Positions 8,895-16,503 of a stretch of 27,431 nt of DNA are shown in pieces. This DNA comes from Halovenus sp. (GTDB taxonomy: Archaea; Halobacteriota; Halobacteria; Halobacteriales; Haloarculaceae): the NCBI GenBank assembly GCA_028275145.1, contig JAQCNG010000309.1, forward strand, positions 1 through 27,431, given 5' to 3'. Each line of letters opens with the position of its first letter. The first letter of the stretch is position 1. The notes beneath the pieces were generated by a model that worked only from the letters and a program-made list of their open reading frames with translations, did not search any database and was not told the origin of the DNA. The position numbers and the translations under genes were made by a program.

Positions 8895-10910
8895 TCAGTC
8901 GACAATCTCCACCTGTGTCTCCGGACCCCGACTGGACAGCGCGTCCAGCAGGTCAATCTCCCGCTGCAGTCTCCGGGTGGCCGTTTGCTCCATCTCGTCC
9001 TCGAGATAGGCCCGGAGTCGCTCGAACCGGCGGTCCTGCTGTGTCGAGACGGCCAGGGGAACCCCCTGGACCCTGTGTCGGACTGACCCTCCGGGGTCTG
9101 TCTCTGTGCGTTTACGCTGGTCGGCGGCCCAGGAGCGCAGTTCGCGGCCGTACCGGGACAGGGCAACCGCCGTCCGGATGCCGTCGTCGGTGAACCGCCC
9201 GGTGTCCTCGGGGATACCGACGGGAATGCACTCGGTGTGTTCGCCCCCGCCACGCTCGGTCCACGAGACACGCACCTCCGGCTCCGGTTCCGGGTTGCTG
9301 TTCGTTCCTGTTACCCGTACGAGCACGGGCCCGCTGTGTACCACGTCATCGCTGACCAAGGGGAACAGCGTTCCGGCGTGGACGAGTCGGTCTGTCACAA
9401 CCGTGGCCGGCGGACGACCGTGGACCGTCGCTATCTCGTACCCGTCCGCGTCGAGTTCGACCGTCAGGTCGTAGCCCACCGGGGTGAGCAGGCGGTAGAG
9501 CGCCCCGTCGAGTCGGGGCTCGAACCCCGGTGAGACAAAACAGTAGTTCGCGCCACGAACCTCCGCCAGTCTCGCCGCGAGCTCCGCGTTCGCGTCGAGA
9601 CCGACCCCGAGGGCTGTCGCGTGGATGCCGCGTGTCGACGCGTCGGCGAACGTGGCCACGAGGTCGTCCGCAGCCGTTGTTCCGGTGTTGGCCAGCAGGT
9701 CACTCAGGAGCATCACCCGACGCTCGCGCCGGCCATCGTGGTCCCGGGAGGGGAACATCCCGAGGGCCGTCTCGCAGCCCTCGCTCAGGCTCGTCGCTCC
9801 GCCGGCGTCCACGTCCCGGGCAGGGCCGACCACCGCGTTCAGGTCTACGTCCCCGACAACCCGGAGCGGCCTGGCGACGTGTGCCCGCTGGTTGCAGAGA
9901 ACGACACCGAGCCGGTCGTCCTCACCGAGTTGTCTCGCGAGCGCACCGAGCGCCTCCGATGCGCGCTCGAGTTTCGTTGTTCTGTCCCGGGCCGAGTCCT
10001 GTGAGTAGCTGTCGACCGGCCGCTCCATCGACCCCGAGATATCGAGTACCACCACCATGTCCAGTCGTGGACGCACGAACGCGGGGCCCTCGAGAGTCGC
10101 GTCGAGACCGACCGACAGGTAGCGCTCGGTCTCGCCGGTGATCGGGTGTTCGGACACGCCCGCACCCACACTGGGAGAGAGCATCCCGTCGGAGTCCGTC
10201 CGGTCACCGGCCGCGATGTGGTGCTCGCAGAACAGCGCGCAGTCCCGGATTGCCGCCGGCTGTGGCGTGTACCCGCTCGCGACGTTCGCCCGGAAGCCGG
10301 TTGTGGTCGGCTCCTCGTCGGCGGCCGGCGGTTCTCCCTCCACGTCCATCGGTTCGACCTGCGACGGTGTGTCCCGCTGGCTCGCCCCCGGACGGTCGGT
10401 CGCATCCGCGACGCGCTGGGGACACGAGGGACAGAACATCTCGAGTCGACCCATCGAGTCGTCCGCGTGCATCGGCATCCAGTTGTCGACCGATGTGACC
10501 GCCGCCGGCGAGTCCCGCAGACACGCCCTGCCGTCGAAGATACCGAACGGCTCCGTCAGACCGAGCTGTGTCGCCGCCTCGCTGACACCGGAGTCGGCCG
10601 CGTCGAGAACCCGCTCCGGCCGAACCGGTGTTCCGCACGCGGGACAGTCAACCCCGTTGTCAATTGCACCGCCTGGTCCTGCGGGGTCAGCGCCGAGCAA
10701 CCCGTACAGGTGGTAGGTCTCGCCGGCTCTCAGCCCCACCGGGCTGCTGCTATCAGGCGTCGTGAGCACCGCGAACTGGGTGTTGCACCTGTCGGTGAAC
10801 AGCAACCGATGGACCGAGTTCTCTCCCCGACGGACGATCCGTCGAGTGACGAACTCCGCGGTGATGTCGAAGCGTCCCCCCTCGTTGATGTCGGCGTGTG
10901 TCGTGTTCAT
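8895..10910 (-). CDS. VWA domain protein with Cys-x2-Cys pairs
   Basis: A 671-residue protein with one von Willebrand factor A domain at about 283-460. The metal-ion adhesion site is complete: DISGS at 290-294, a Thr at 373 in GGATSL, and Asp404 in LLSDLLAN. N-terminal to it lie about 70 residues of beta-rich sequence and two CxxC pairs, Cys89/Cys92 (CPACG) and Cys160/Cys163 (CPSC), with further Cys at 224 and 228, so a zinc-binding module is likely. The C-terminal portion (about 470-670) is beta-rich followed by a charged helical end. No signal peptide or transmembrane segment is visible, so a cytoplasmic role is likely, probably scaffolding of a metal-dependent complex; no AAA-ATPase partner is nearby. 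The function is unknown. Confidence 0.85.
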   Translation of the reverse strand: MNTTHADINEGGRFDITAEFVTRRIVRRGENSVHRLLFTDRCNTQFAVLTTPDSSSPVGLRAGETYHLYGLLGADPAGPGGAIDNGVDCPACGTPVRPERVLDAADSGVSEAATQLGLTEPFGIFDGRACLRDSPAAVTSVDNWMPMHADDSMGRLEMFCPSCPQRVADATDRPGASQRDTPSQVEPMDVEGEPPAADEEPTTTGFRANVASGYTPQPAAIRDCALFCEHHIAAGDRTDSDGMLSPSVGAGVSEHPITGETERYLSVGLDATLEGPAFVRPRLDMVVVLDISGSMERPVDSYSQDSARDRTTKLERASEALGALARQLGEDDRLGVVLCNQRAHVARPLRVVGDVDLNAVVGPARDVDAGGATSLSEGCETALGMFPSRDHDGRRERRVMLLSDLLANTGTTAADDLVATFADASTRGIHATALGVGLDANAELAARLAEVRGANYCFVSPGFEPRLDGALYRLLTPVGYDLTVELDADGYEIATVHGRPPATVVTDRLVHAGTLFPLVSDDVVHSGPVLVRVTGTNSNPEPEPEVRVSWTERGGGEHTECIPVGIPEDTGRFTDDGIRTAVALSRYGRELRSWAADQRKRTETDPGGSVRHRVQGVPLAVSTQQDRRFERLRAYLEDEMEQTATRRLQREIDLLDALSSRGPETQVEIVD

Positions 10911-11363
10911 GTGTTCGAGTCGCGTGTCGTCTCAGAGACTGGCGATAGATGAGCGATGTCAATGCAAACACTCGCCCGAAACGGTATCTGTGCGCAACCG
11001 ACACAGTGAAATCCTTACCTCCCAATTTCGTGTACGAGTCTCGACGTATTAAAGTCTTTTTCAAATATCATTCTAAATATTTATATAAATATGATATAAA
11101 CGTCATGATGTTCGTTACCTTCCTCGATAGCGCTCCGCGCTCCGTTTTTGAGTACTCGCTGCACGGACAGGCGTCGTCGGGCTGACGAGTAGCGAGGCGA
11201 GATAGCCGTGTCAGGAGATTCGAGACTCACGAGACACTGTGGTCGACCATCTCGGCGGCGGTATCGTCCAACCGCCCTCCCGGCTGTCCCTGTCAGCGCG
11301 GTGTCTGTCCGCACTGCCGGCGTAATCGACAGGTGTTAGTCGGGCAGGTGGCTACTATCTGGT
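10911..11363. other. Non-coding gap with an AT-rich island
   Basis: No convincing gene is seen in these 453 bp. The segment 11045-11105 is extremely AT-rich compared with the rest of the window and contains overlapping TATA-like runs that read similarly on both strands (TTTATATAAAT near 11080-11090). A short hairpin with a T-run follows at 11129-11149. Open frames of 77-78 codons exist here on both strands, but their codon use does not look like the neighbouring genes. The region presumably includes promoters for the VWA gene (minus) and the Cys-cluster gene (plus). Confidence 0.5.
11129..11149 (+). terminator. Hairpin followed by T-run
   Basis: AGCGC-TCC-GCGCT forms a 5-bp stem with a three-base loop and is followed three bases later by TTTTT. 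It resembles a terminator for a transcript starting at the AT-rich island about 25-40 bp upstream. No gene is visible between them. Confidence 0.3.
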
Positions 11364-11819
11364 GTGGCAGTTACCGACAAAATCTACGTGAAGAACCACC
11401 GGCAACTCGCCTCCCAACTCGAGCGGTCGTTCCCGAAGGGCGCGTTCAGCGGGGCGACGATGGACATCCTCTATCAGGGTGAGGGACTGGAGAAACTCGA
11501 CGAGGCGACCCGCGACCGGGTGCTCGACTTTGCCGTAGATTTCATGGACTGTGACTGTGAGGCCAACCCCCACTGTGGCTGCCCGGAGCGGAAGTTCGTC
11601 CGATACCTGCTGGAACTCCGCGAACAGGGGCTCGGCCCGCAGGCAGTTATCGACGTGATGAGCGACGACTACATGCTGTACGCCTACCCCGGCGACATCC
11701 TCTCCTTTCTGGACGACTCGGTCCGGACGCTCGAGGCGGCCGAGCACCTGGCAGAGGTGGACAACAGGCCCGAACCGGCCGACCGGATGCGAACGCTCCG
11801 GGAGAACCTCGTCCGGTAG
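11364..11819 (+). CDS. Small conserved haloarchaeal protein with Cys cluster (DUF5814-like)
   Basis: A 151-residue protein starting at GTG 11364 (VAVTDKIYVKNHRQ). I recall this sequence type as the haloarchaeal DUF5814 domain, which elsewhere is linked with DEAD/DEAH helicases, but this cannot be checked here. It has a tight cysteine cluster Cys63-x-Cys65-x5-Cys71-x-Cys73 (CDCEANPHCGC) that could bind zinc or a metal cluster. The rest is mostly alpha-helical and acidic, with no membrane segment. Function is unknown; a nucleic-acid or helicase accessory role is inference only. The GTG start fits the family N-terminus. Confidence 0.8.
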   Translation: MAVTDKIYVKNHRQLASQLERSFPKGAFSGATMDILYQGEGLEKLDEATRDRVLDFAVDFMDCDCEANPHCGCPERKFVRYLLELREQGLGPQAVIDVMSDDYMLYAYPGDILSFLDDSVRTLEAAEHLAEVDNRPEPADRMRTLRENLVR

Positions 11820-11840
11820 GGTATCCGAGCGGAACACCGG

Positions 11841-11848
11841 TTCATACT
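11841..11848 (+). promoter_or_regulatory. TATA-like box before the 68-residue ORF
   Basis: TTCATACT lies about 28 nt upstream of the GTG at 11873 and is compatible with leaderless expression of that small gene. The element is weak. Confidence 0.3.
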
Positions 11849-11872
11849 GTCGGCTGTGCGTTCGACGGCGGC

Positions 11873-12079
11873 GTGGTCGACGTGGACGTGACCATGGAGA
11901 CGAGCGTCGACGACGCCTACGCCACCGGGGCGATGGTCCGGGCAGAGGAGTGGCAGGCGGTCATCTCCGCGGGCGACGGCGCGGCGGCGGCGCTGAACAT
12001 CCTCACGAGAGAGCGCGGCGAGCACTTCCACGACTTCGACGTGCCGGCCGACGCGGAGGCCACCTTCGGCGACGACTGA
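11873..12079 (+). CDS. Small hypothetical protein (68 residues)
   Basis: A 68-residue acidic protein read from GTG 11873. I do not recognise its family. It has regular haloarchaeal codon use, an Ala-rich middle likely to be helical (EEWQAVISAGDGAAAALNILTRE), a HFHDFDV segment and an acidic end. No cysteines or membrane segments are present. Alternative starts are in frame at GTG 11882, GTG 11888 and ATG 11894; 11873 is favoured by a TATA-like box at the right distance. It follows the Cys-cluster gene by 53 bp on the same strand and may be cotranscribed. It is probably a real gene because the frame is clean and flanked by gene-like spacing. Confidence 0.6.
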   Translation: MVDVDVTMETSVDDAYATGAMVRAEEWQAVISAGDGAAAALNILTRERGEHFHDFDVPADAEATFGDD

Positions 12080-12119
12080 CCCGCGTGTGACCCCGGCGGT
12101 TGCGCCCGAACCGACGGGG

Positions 12120-12449
12120 TCAGCCCTGTTTCTCGTCGCCGGTTTCGGTGTCGCCACCGGAGCCCTCGTCGGGCTCTGACACCCAGGAGACGTCGTCGGC
12201 CCGGGACTTGTGGACTTTGAACGGGCCGTCGACGAACATCTCCTCGCGGTCGTTGTCAGGGTCGGGTTTGCGCTCGTCACGCTCGAAGATGTAGGCAAAG
12301 AACCCAAACAGCGGGACAAAAAACGAGATTGCGGCCCACTTTGTCGGGTTCATGTCGTACTCGGGTGCATCGAGATAGGCGTAGCCCGCCATCGCGAACA
12401 GCGTCAACAGTATCAGCGCGGCGTTGAGAACGACGACTGGCCTGACCAT
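12120..12449 (-). CDS. Small membrane protein, two transmembrane segments
   Basis: A 109-residue protein with two hydrophobic segments, about residues 5-27 (VVLNAALILLTLFAMAGYAY) and 39-55 (AAISFFVPLFGFFAYIF), followed by a charged, soluble tail of about 55 residues (ERDERKPDPDNDREE). No catalytic motif is seen and the family is not recognised with certainty; such two-helix proteins are common haloarchaeal hypotheticals. ATG 12449 has a TATA-like box about 27 nt upstream. It lies convergent with the 68-residue gene, 40 bp apart. Confidence 0.75.
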   Translation of the reverse strand: MVRPVVVLNAALILLTLFAMAGYAYLDAPEYDMNPTKWAAISFFVPLFGFFAYIFERDERKPDPDNDREEMFVDGPFKVHKSRADDVSWVSEPDEGSGGDTETGDEKQG

Positions 12450-12471
12450 ACCAGCGGTTCGGGGCCACAGC

Positions 12472-12480
12472 GTAAAAACC
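12472..12480 (-). promoter_or_regulatory. TATA-like box of the two-helix membrane protein
   Basis: Minus-strand GGTTTTTAC is centred about 27 nt from ATG 12449. It lies just upstream of the next gene's stop, so the two minus-strand genes need not share a transcript. Confidence 0.4.
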
Positions 12481-12488
12481 CCTGCCGG

Positions 12489-13010
12489 TCACTCGTCGTC
12501 GTCGGACTCGAGTCGCTGGATGAGATAGCCGAAGGCTGGCATCCCGACGATAAACGCGCCGAGGAGCCCGAGGAGCAGAATGCCGCCCTGCGCGCTCAGG
12601 TCGTTCGCGGTTGTTCCGGTCGCGGTCCCCTCGAACTGGCCGTCTAGTTTCACCGACTCCTGATCGAGTTCGACATCGGTGATGGTCCCGGTGGCGTTGC
12701 CGTCGATTGCCCCACTGATATCACCCTCGAATGTGGCGTCGGTCAGACTCCCGTTCTCGGCGGTGCCCTCGATAGTTCCGTCCAGATTCGCCTCGATGTC
12801 GCCGCTGTAACTCCCGTCGAACGCGAGCGACACCGCACCGTCCGAGATTTCTCCCTCGTAGGTGCCGTCGATGCTGCCGTTGAGCGGCCTGTCGTCGACG
12901 GTCACCTCGTCGCCAAACGCGGTGCTGAGGACCGCAAGCGCGAGGACGAAGGTTGCCACGACCGCAACCGTGATACCGACCTGCACGACGAGGTCCCGCT
13001 CGATTTCCAT
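12489..13010 (-). CDS. Membrane-anchored protein with Gly/Asp beta-repeat region
   Basis: A 173-residue protein with a transmembrane helix near each end (about 8-32 and 142-165). Between them lies a stretch (about 44-130) of short recurring units rich in Gly, Asp and Thr, such as GSIDGTYEGEISDG, FDGSYSGDIEAN and GTIEGTAENGS, each about 8-11 residues. This pattern suggests a regular beta-solenoid or beta-hairpin stack, somewhat like bactofilin-type or adhesin repeats, displayed outside the membrane. No family is recognised. ATG 13010 is chosen over the in-frame upstream start at 13082 because MEIERDLVVQVGITVAVV places the helix near the N-terminus, and a TATA-like CCCTTTTGAC (minus strand, about 13036-13045) lies about 30 nt upstream. 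Confidence 0.75.
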   Translation of the reverse strand: MEIERDLVVQVGITVAVVATFVLALAVLSTAFGDEVTVDDRPLNGSIDGTYEGEISDGAVSLAFDGSYSGDIEANLDGTIEGTAENGSLTDATFEGDISGAIDGNATGTITDVELDQESVKLDGQFEGTATGTTANDLSAQGGILLLGLLGAFIVGMPAFGYLIQRLESDDDE

Positions 13011-13162
13011 ATCCGCGGATTTCACAGGGACGGTCAAAAGGGTTGCGTACTGGCCGTCAGCGGCCGGCAACCCCTCCGACACACACCCATCGAATCAGTT
13101 AGGTGGCTGGAGTTCCTATCAACGCACTGAACGCGACGATAACTCGACCGCGTTCGAGACCA

Positions 13163-13786
13163 ATGAGCCAGGCACCACCCCCCGCGACCGACGACCTGGT
13201 CGCACTCGCACCCGACCCGGGCACGCTCTCGGAGCGTGGCCTGCGCGCCTGGACCGAGCGCATGGCCGTCCGCTCGCTGGGTGAGACCTACGTGGTCGAG
13301 AGTCAGAGCGGCGCGCACTACGTCGTCGACCCGACAGAGGGAAGCTGTAGTTGTCCGGACGCACGCATGCGCGGTGAGACCTGCAAGCACCTCCGCCGGG
13401 TGGCACTGGAGATCACGACCGGTCGTGTGCCGCCGCCGGGCGAACACCCCATCTGCCGGTCCTGTGGTGCGGAGACGGGGCCTGCCGACGAGCCACCGGT
13501 GCTCTGTTCGGCCTGTGCCATCGACCCCGGCGACATTGTTCTCGACCGCGAGACGGGTGACCGCCTGGTGGTCCTCAGGGTCTCGCCCCGGCGTGCCGAC
13601 GAGACCGAGATTGCCGCAACAGGGACAACCGTCGCGGCCCACCCCTCGAACAGTGGGTATCCGCCCGGGGACCCCGTTGTCGAGGTCGTCTACGCCAGCG
13701 ATGTCGCCCGCCGGGACGACCCCCGACGGTACGCGTTCCCCCGTGCTCGACTGGAATCCGCCGACGATGCCGCCGTCGTCGTGTGA
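13163..13786 (+). CDS. SWIM zinc-finger protein
   Basis: A 207-residue protein with a SWIM-type zinc finger: Cys62-x-Cys64 (CSC) followed by Cys74-x-His76 (CKH), preceded by the usual beta-strands (TYVVESQSGAHYVVD). SWIM fingers bind DNA or proteins and often accompany helicases, MuDR-type transposases or recombination mediators. A second possible zinc site is Cys98/Cys101 with Cys115/Cys118. The C-terminal half is beta-rich, with a PGD-type motif (CAIDPGDIVLDRETGDRLVVL), perhaps a small RNA- or DNA-binding barrel. ATG 13163 (MSQAPPPATDDL) is preferred to the in-frame upstream ATG at 13103, whose 20-residue extension is basic and unlike the protein. The target is unknown. Confidence 0.85.
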   Translation: MSQAPPPATDDLVALAPDPGTLSERGLRAWTERMAVRSLGETYVVESQSGAHYVVDPTEGSCSCPDARMRGETCKHLRRVALEITTGRVPPPGEHPICRSCGAETGPADEPPVLCSACAIDPGDIVLDRETGDRLVVLRVSPRRADETEIAATGTTVAAHPSNSGYPPGDPVVEVVYASDVARRDDPRRYAFPRARLESADDAAVVV

Positions 13787-13887
13787 TCTCGCTCGTCGGA
13801 GGCTGTTGTGACCGTCCGCGCGAGATTCATGTCGGATAACGGAATATCACGGCCTCTCGCCGGCCTCACGAAACCGATTCGACAACA

Positions 13888-13895
13888 GTTTTAGG
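13888..13895 (+). promoter_or_regulatory. TATA-like box of the S1/OB/RecJ-like gene
   Basis: GTTTTAGG is centred about 26 nt before ATG 13918, which predicts a leaderless mRNA and supports that start over the ATG at 13906. Confidence 0.45.
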
Positions 13896-13917
13896 CCGGG
13901 TACACTTGTTGCATACA

Positions 13918-15969
13918 ATGGCTTCGTGCATCATCTGTGGCACATCTACCGACGGTCGTGTCTGTTCGCTTCACGAGGAGGATGTCGTCTTCGAGTTCCG
14001 TGGGACGGACCCGGACGAGTTGACGCCGAACCGGTACTACCGCGGAGCGGTCGACGGGTTCGCGGACTTCGGTATCTTCGTGGATATCGGCGATTCGGTG
14101 ACAGGTCTGCTTCACCGGAGCGAACTCGACAGCCGTCTCGAGAGCATCGACCTCGACCCGGGCGAGACGGTGTACGTCCAGGTAAACAACGTCAGGGACA
14201 ACGGGAACATCGACCTGAGCTGGTCCATCCGGCAGGACCGCTCCCGGTTCCGTGGGGCACTCGTCGACGACCCCGACGCCGACGAGGACCAACTTCTCGA
14301 ACCCGAGGAAACCGAGAGCGAGAGCGAGGGCGTCGTCAAGACGACGGTTTCCGCGGACGACGGGAGCAGTAGCGAGAGCGCGGACACCTCCGACAGGTCG
14401 AGCAACGACACCGCCGAGGCGACGACATCCGAGCCCGGCGACACGGACGGGAGCGCCGAGCGCGAGGAGCGAGGCGAACCGACGCCCGTGGCGGTATCGG
14501 AACTCGAGGGGTCCGTTGGCGAGCGGGTCCGTCTGGAGGGGGAGATTGTCGAGGCCCACCAGACCAGCGGACCGACCGTGTTCACCCTGCGAGACGAGAC
14601 AGACAGCATCGAGTGTGCGGCCTTCGAGGAGGCTGGCGTGCGCGCCTACCCCGAGGTGGGCGAGGGCGATGTCGTTCGTCTGGAGGGCGAACCCGAGAAC
14701 CACCGGGGCTCGTTACAGGTCGAAACCGAGGCGCTCGACACGCTTGACCTGGAGGAGGCCGACACGGTGACCGAGCGTATGCAGGAGGCACTGGTCGAGC
14801 GTGCCCGGCCCGACACTGTCGAGACACTCGCCGAGGACCCCGCCGTAGAGGGACTCACCGAGGAGATAGCGGACGTGGCGACGGCAATCCGCCAGGCAGT
14901 CATCGAGGGACAGCCGGTGGTGGTCCGTCACGCCGGCACCGTCGATGGCTACGTGGCGGGGGCCGCAATCGAGCGGGCGACGCTCCCGCTCGTCCGGGAC
15001 CACCACGGCGAGGGTGACGCCGAGTACCACATGTTCGAGCGCCGCCCGCTGGAGGGGTCGGTGTACGACATGGACGACGCCACCCGGGACGTGACGACGA
15101 TGCTCTCCGCCGAACAGCGCCACGACGAACCGGTGCCGCTGTTCGTGTTCGTCGGTGCCGGGTCGCCTGAATCCGTCGACGCGCTCGACCTGCTCGGGGT
15201 CTACGGTGCCCAGCGGGTCGTTGTCGACGACCGACCCATCGAGGCCGCTGTCAGCGACGTTGCCGACGTGACGCTCGCACCCGAGGAACCGACGTTCTCG
15301 ACCGCACTGGCCGGGGCCGTCGCCGCCACGGTCAACCCCGACGTTCACGACGAACTCCGGCATCTGCCGGCGGTGGGTGCCTGGAGCGAGGCGTCGGACG
15401 CCTACACCGACCTCGCGGCGTCGGCCGGCTACGATACCGAGGATAGCCGGGTGGTACGCGAGGCGCTCGCACTCGTGGCCCACTACCAGGCCTACGAGGA
15501 CAAGCGCGAACTCGTCGCGGACCTCCTGTTCGCCGACGATGCCGACGTGGGGCTCGCCGAGCAGGTCAGCGAGCAGTACCGGACCCGCATGGAGTCGGCA
15601 ATCGATACGGCACAGGCGAATCTGGAACGCCACTCACTGAACAGCAGGACGGTGCTCCTGCTCGACACGGAGGCCTACACTCACCAGTACGAGTTCCCCC
15701 CGACAGCGCTGTTGCTCGACGAACTGGGTCGGCGCGAGGACGCGGCCGCACTGGTCGGACTCGACACGGACGAGTGTCTCGTGCGTGGCGCCGAGGACCT
15801 GGACGTCGACGATGTCGCCGCGGCCGCTCGTGAGCGCGCACCCGAAGCCGCGCTCGACGCACGCGGGGCCCGCGACGGCCGAATCGAGTTCCTCGCCGGC
15901 GAGCGTGAGACGGCCAGAAAGGCGCTACTCGACGCGCTCGCGACGGAACTCTCCGCTGCGGCTCCCTGA
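13918..15969 (+). CDS. S1 and OB-fold protein with degenerate RecJ/DHH domain
   Basis: A 683-residue nucleic-acid-binding protein. It begins with a small Cys/His motif (Cys4, Cys7, Cys16, His19), then an S1 RNA-binding domain (about 36-105, YRGAVDGFADFGIFVDIGDSVTGLLHRSEL), an acidic Ser-rich linker (about 118-188), an OB-fold (about 190-275, resembling RPA/nuclease OB domains) and a RecJ-like DHH-superfamily region (about 330-680). The catalytic motifs look lost: the HxDxDG motif reads RHAGTVDG (337-344), the DHH motif reads VVVDDRP (434-440), and the GGGH motif of DHHA1 is replaced around 645-654. It is therefore more likely a binding or scaffold protein than a nuclease, in the manner of Cdc45. 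ATG 13918 is chosen because of the promoter spacing; four extra codons upstream are possible. Confidence 0.85.
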   Translation: MASCIICGTSTDGRVCSLHEEDVVFEFRGTDPDELTPNRYYRGAVDGFADFGIFVDIGDSVTGLLHRSELDSRLESIDLDPGETVYVQVNNVRDNGNIDLSWSIRQDRSRFRGALVDDPDADEDQLLEPEETESESEGVVKTTVSADDGSSSESADTSDRSSNDTAEATTSEPGDTDGSAEREERGEPTPVAVSELEGSVGERVRLEGEIVEAHQTSGPTVFTLRDETDSIECAAFEEAGVRAYPEVGEGDVVRLEGEPENHRGSLQVETEALDTLDLEEADTVTERMQEALVERARPDTVETLAEDPAVEGLTEEIADVATAIRQAVIEGQPVVVRHAGTVDGYVAGAAIERATLPLVRDHHGEGDAEYHMFERRPLEGSVYDMDDATRDVTTMLSAEQRHDEPVPLFVFVGAGSPESVDALDLLGVYGAQRVVVDDRPIEAAVSDVADVTLAPEEPTFSTALAGAVAATVNPDVHDELRHLPAVGAWSEASDAYTDLAASAGYDTEDSRVVREALALVAHYQAYEDKRELVADLLFADDADVGLAEQVSEQYRTRMESAIDTAQANLERHSLNSRTVLLLDTEAYTHQYEFPPTALLLDELGRREDAAALVGLDTDECLVRGAEDLDVDDVAAAARERAPEAALDARGARDGRIEFLAGERETARKALLDALATELSAAAP

Positions 15970-16014
15970 CAGGGCGTTCAGTTTCTCTCCGGACGGCTGT
16001 TCACCCGCTGCGCG

Positions 16015-16035
16015 CCCGGGTCTCGTCGACCCGGG
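16015..16035. terminator. Strong hairpin after the RecJ-like gene
   Basis: CCCGGGTC and GACCCGGG form a perfect 8-bp inverted repeat with a 5-base loop (TCGTC), 45 bp after the stop at 15969 and before the convergent histone-fold gene. No T-run follows, so it may be a transcript-end or processing structure rather than a canonical terminator. Confidence 0.35.
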
Positions 16036-16137
16036 TCACATCGCGGTGCTGGAACCGAAACACACTCAGATACCTGTGGCTCAGCGGCCACTGGTGTTCC
16101 GGAAAACACAGACCTCAGCAGGCCTGTCTGGGTGGAG

Positions 16138-16305
16138 CTACAGGTCGCGGGGCTGGACGGTCTTCCGGTCGTTGTCCTCCGCTCGGCGGGCAGCATCGGC
16201 CAGCAGCCTCTCCACCTCGTCGTCGAGCGCGGCATAGAAGTCAGACGAGACGTTCATCTCCTTGAGCTCTTCTTTTACAGCGGCTTTGACAATCAGGTCT
16301 GCCAT
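16138..16305 (-). CDS. Histone-fold protein, 55 residues (DUF1931-like)
   Basis: A very short gene encoding 55 residues, MADLIVKAAVKEELKEMN onward and ending RKTVQPRDL. It has a histone-fold pattern: a short helix 1, a long helix 2 (SDFYAALDDEVERLLADAARRAE) and the RKTVxPRDL loop that in histones precedes helix 3. Helix 3 itself is missing because the stop follows the PRDL. I recall this length and ending as usual for the haloarchaeal DUF1931 type, so it is probably not truncated. It likely dimerises and binds DNA. The start ATG 16305 has a TATA-like box (minus-strand AAGCTTATGA, 16331-16340) about 30 nt upstream. Confidence 0.82.
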   Translation of the reverse strand: MADLIVKAAVKEELKEMNVSSDFYAALDDEVERLLADAARRAEDNDRKTVQPRDL

Positions 16306-16330
16306 ACAACGCGTGATATCCCGAGCCGAT

Positions 16331-16340
16331 TCATAAGCTT
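16331..16340 (-). promoter_or_regulatory. TATA-like box of the histone-fold gene
   Basis: Minus-strand AAGCTTATGA, preceded by GGGA, lies about 30 nt upstream of ATG 16305. The remaining 16341-16470 holds no gene that I can see. Confidence 0.45.
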
Positions 16341-16470
16341 TCCCGTTCGAGGCCGCCTCTAACCGGTGTGTACGCTGCCGAGCGGCCCTGTCGCGGCGAT
16401 TCTATGCTGTGTGTTGCCTGACCGCACGTCCCGTACCGGCTACGGGTACTGCGCGTGGGCAATCCGTGCG

Positions 16471-16478
16471 TTTATTAT
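16471..16478 (+). promoter_or_regulatory. TATA box of tRNA-Arg
   Basis: TTTATTAT lies about 29 nt before the mature tRNA 5' end at 16504, consistent with a short leader or none. Confidence 0.55.
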
Positions 16479-16503
16479 TGGTGCCCATGCAATCACGTGT
16501 ACA

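Noticed and set aside
10949..11185. 78-residue plus-strand open frame across the AT-rich island
   Set aside because: Codon use changes abruptly along it and it spans promoter-like sequence; there is no recognisable protein.
14998..15006. DHH tripeptide (residues 361-363) in the RecJ-like protein
   Set aside because: It follows a loop-like stretch after the first motif and is not at the expected position of the catalytic DHH motif, which reads DDR further on.
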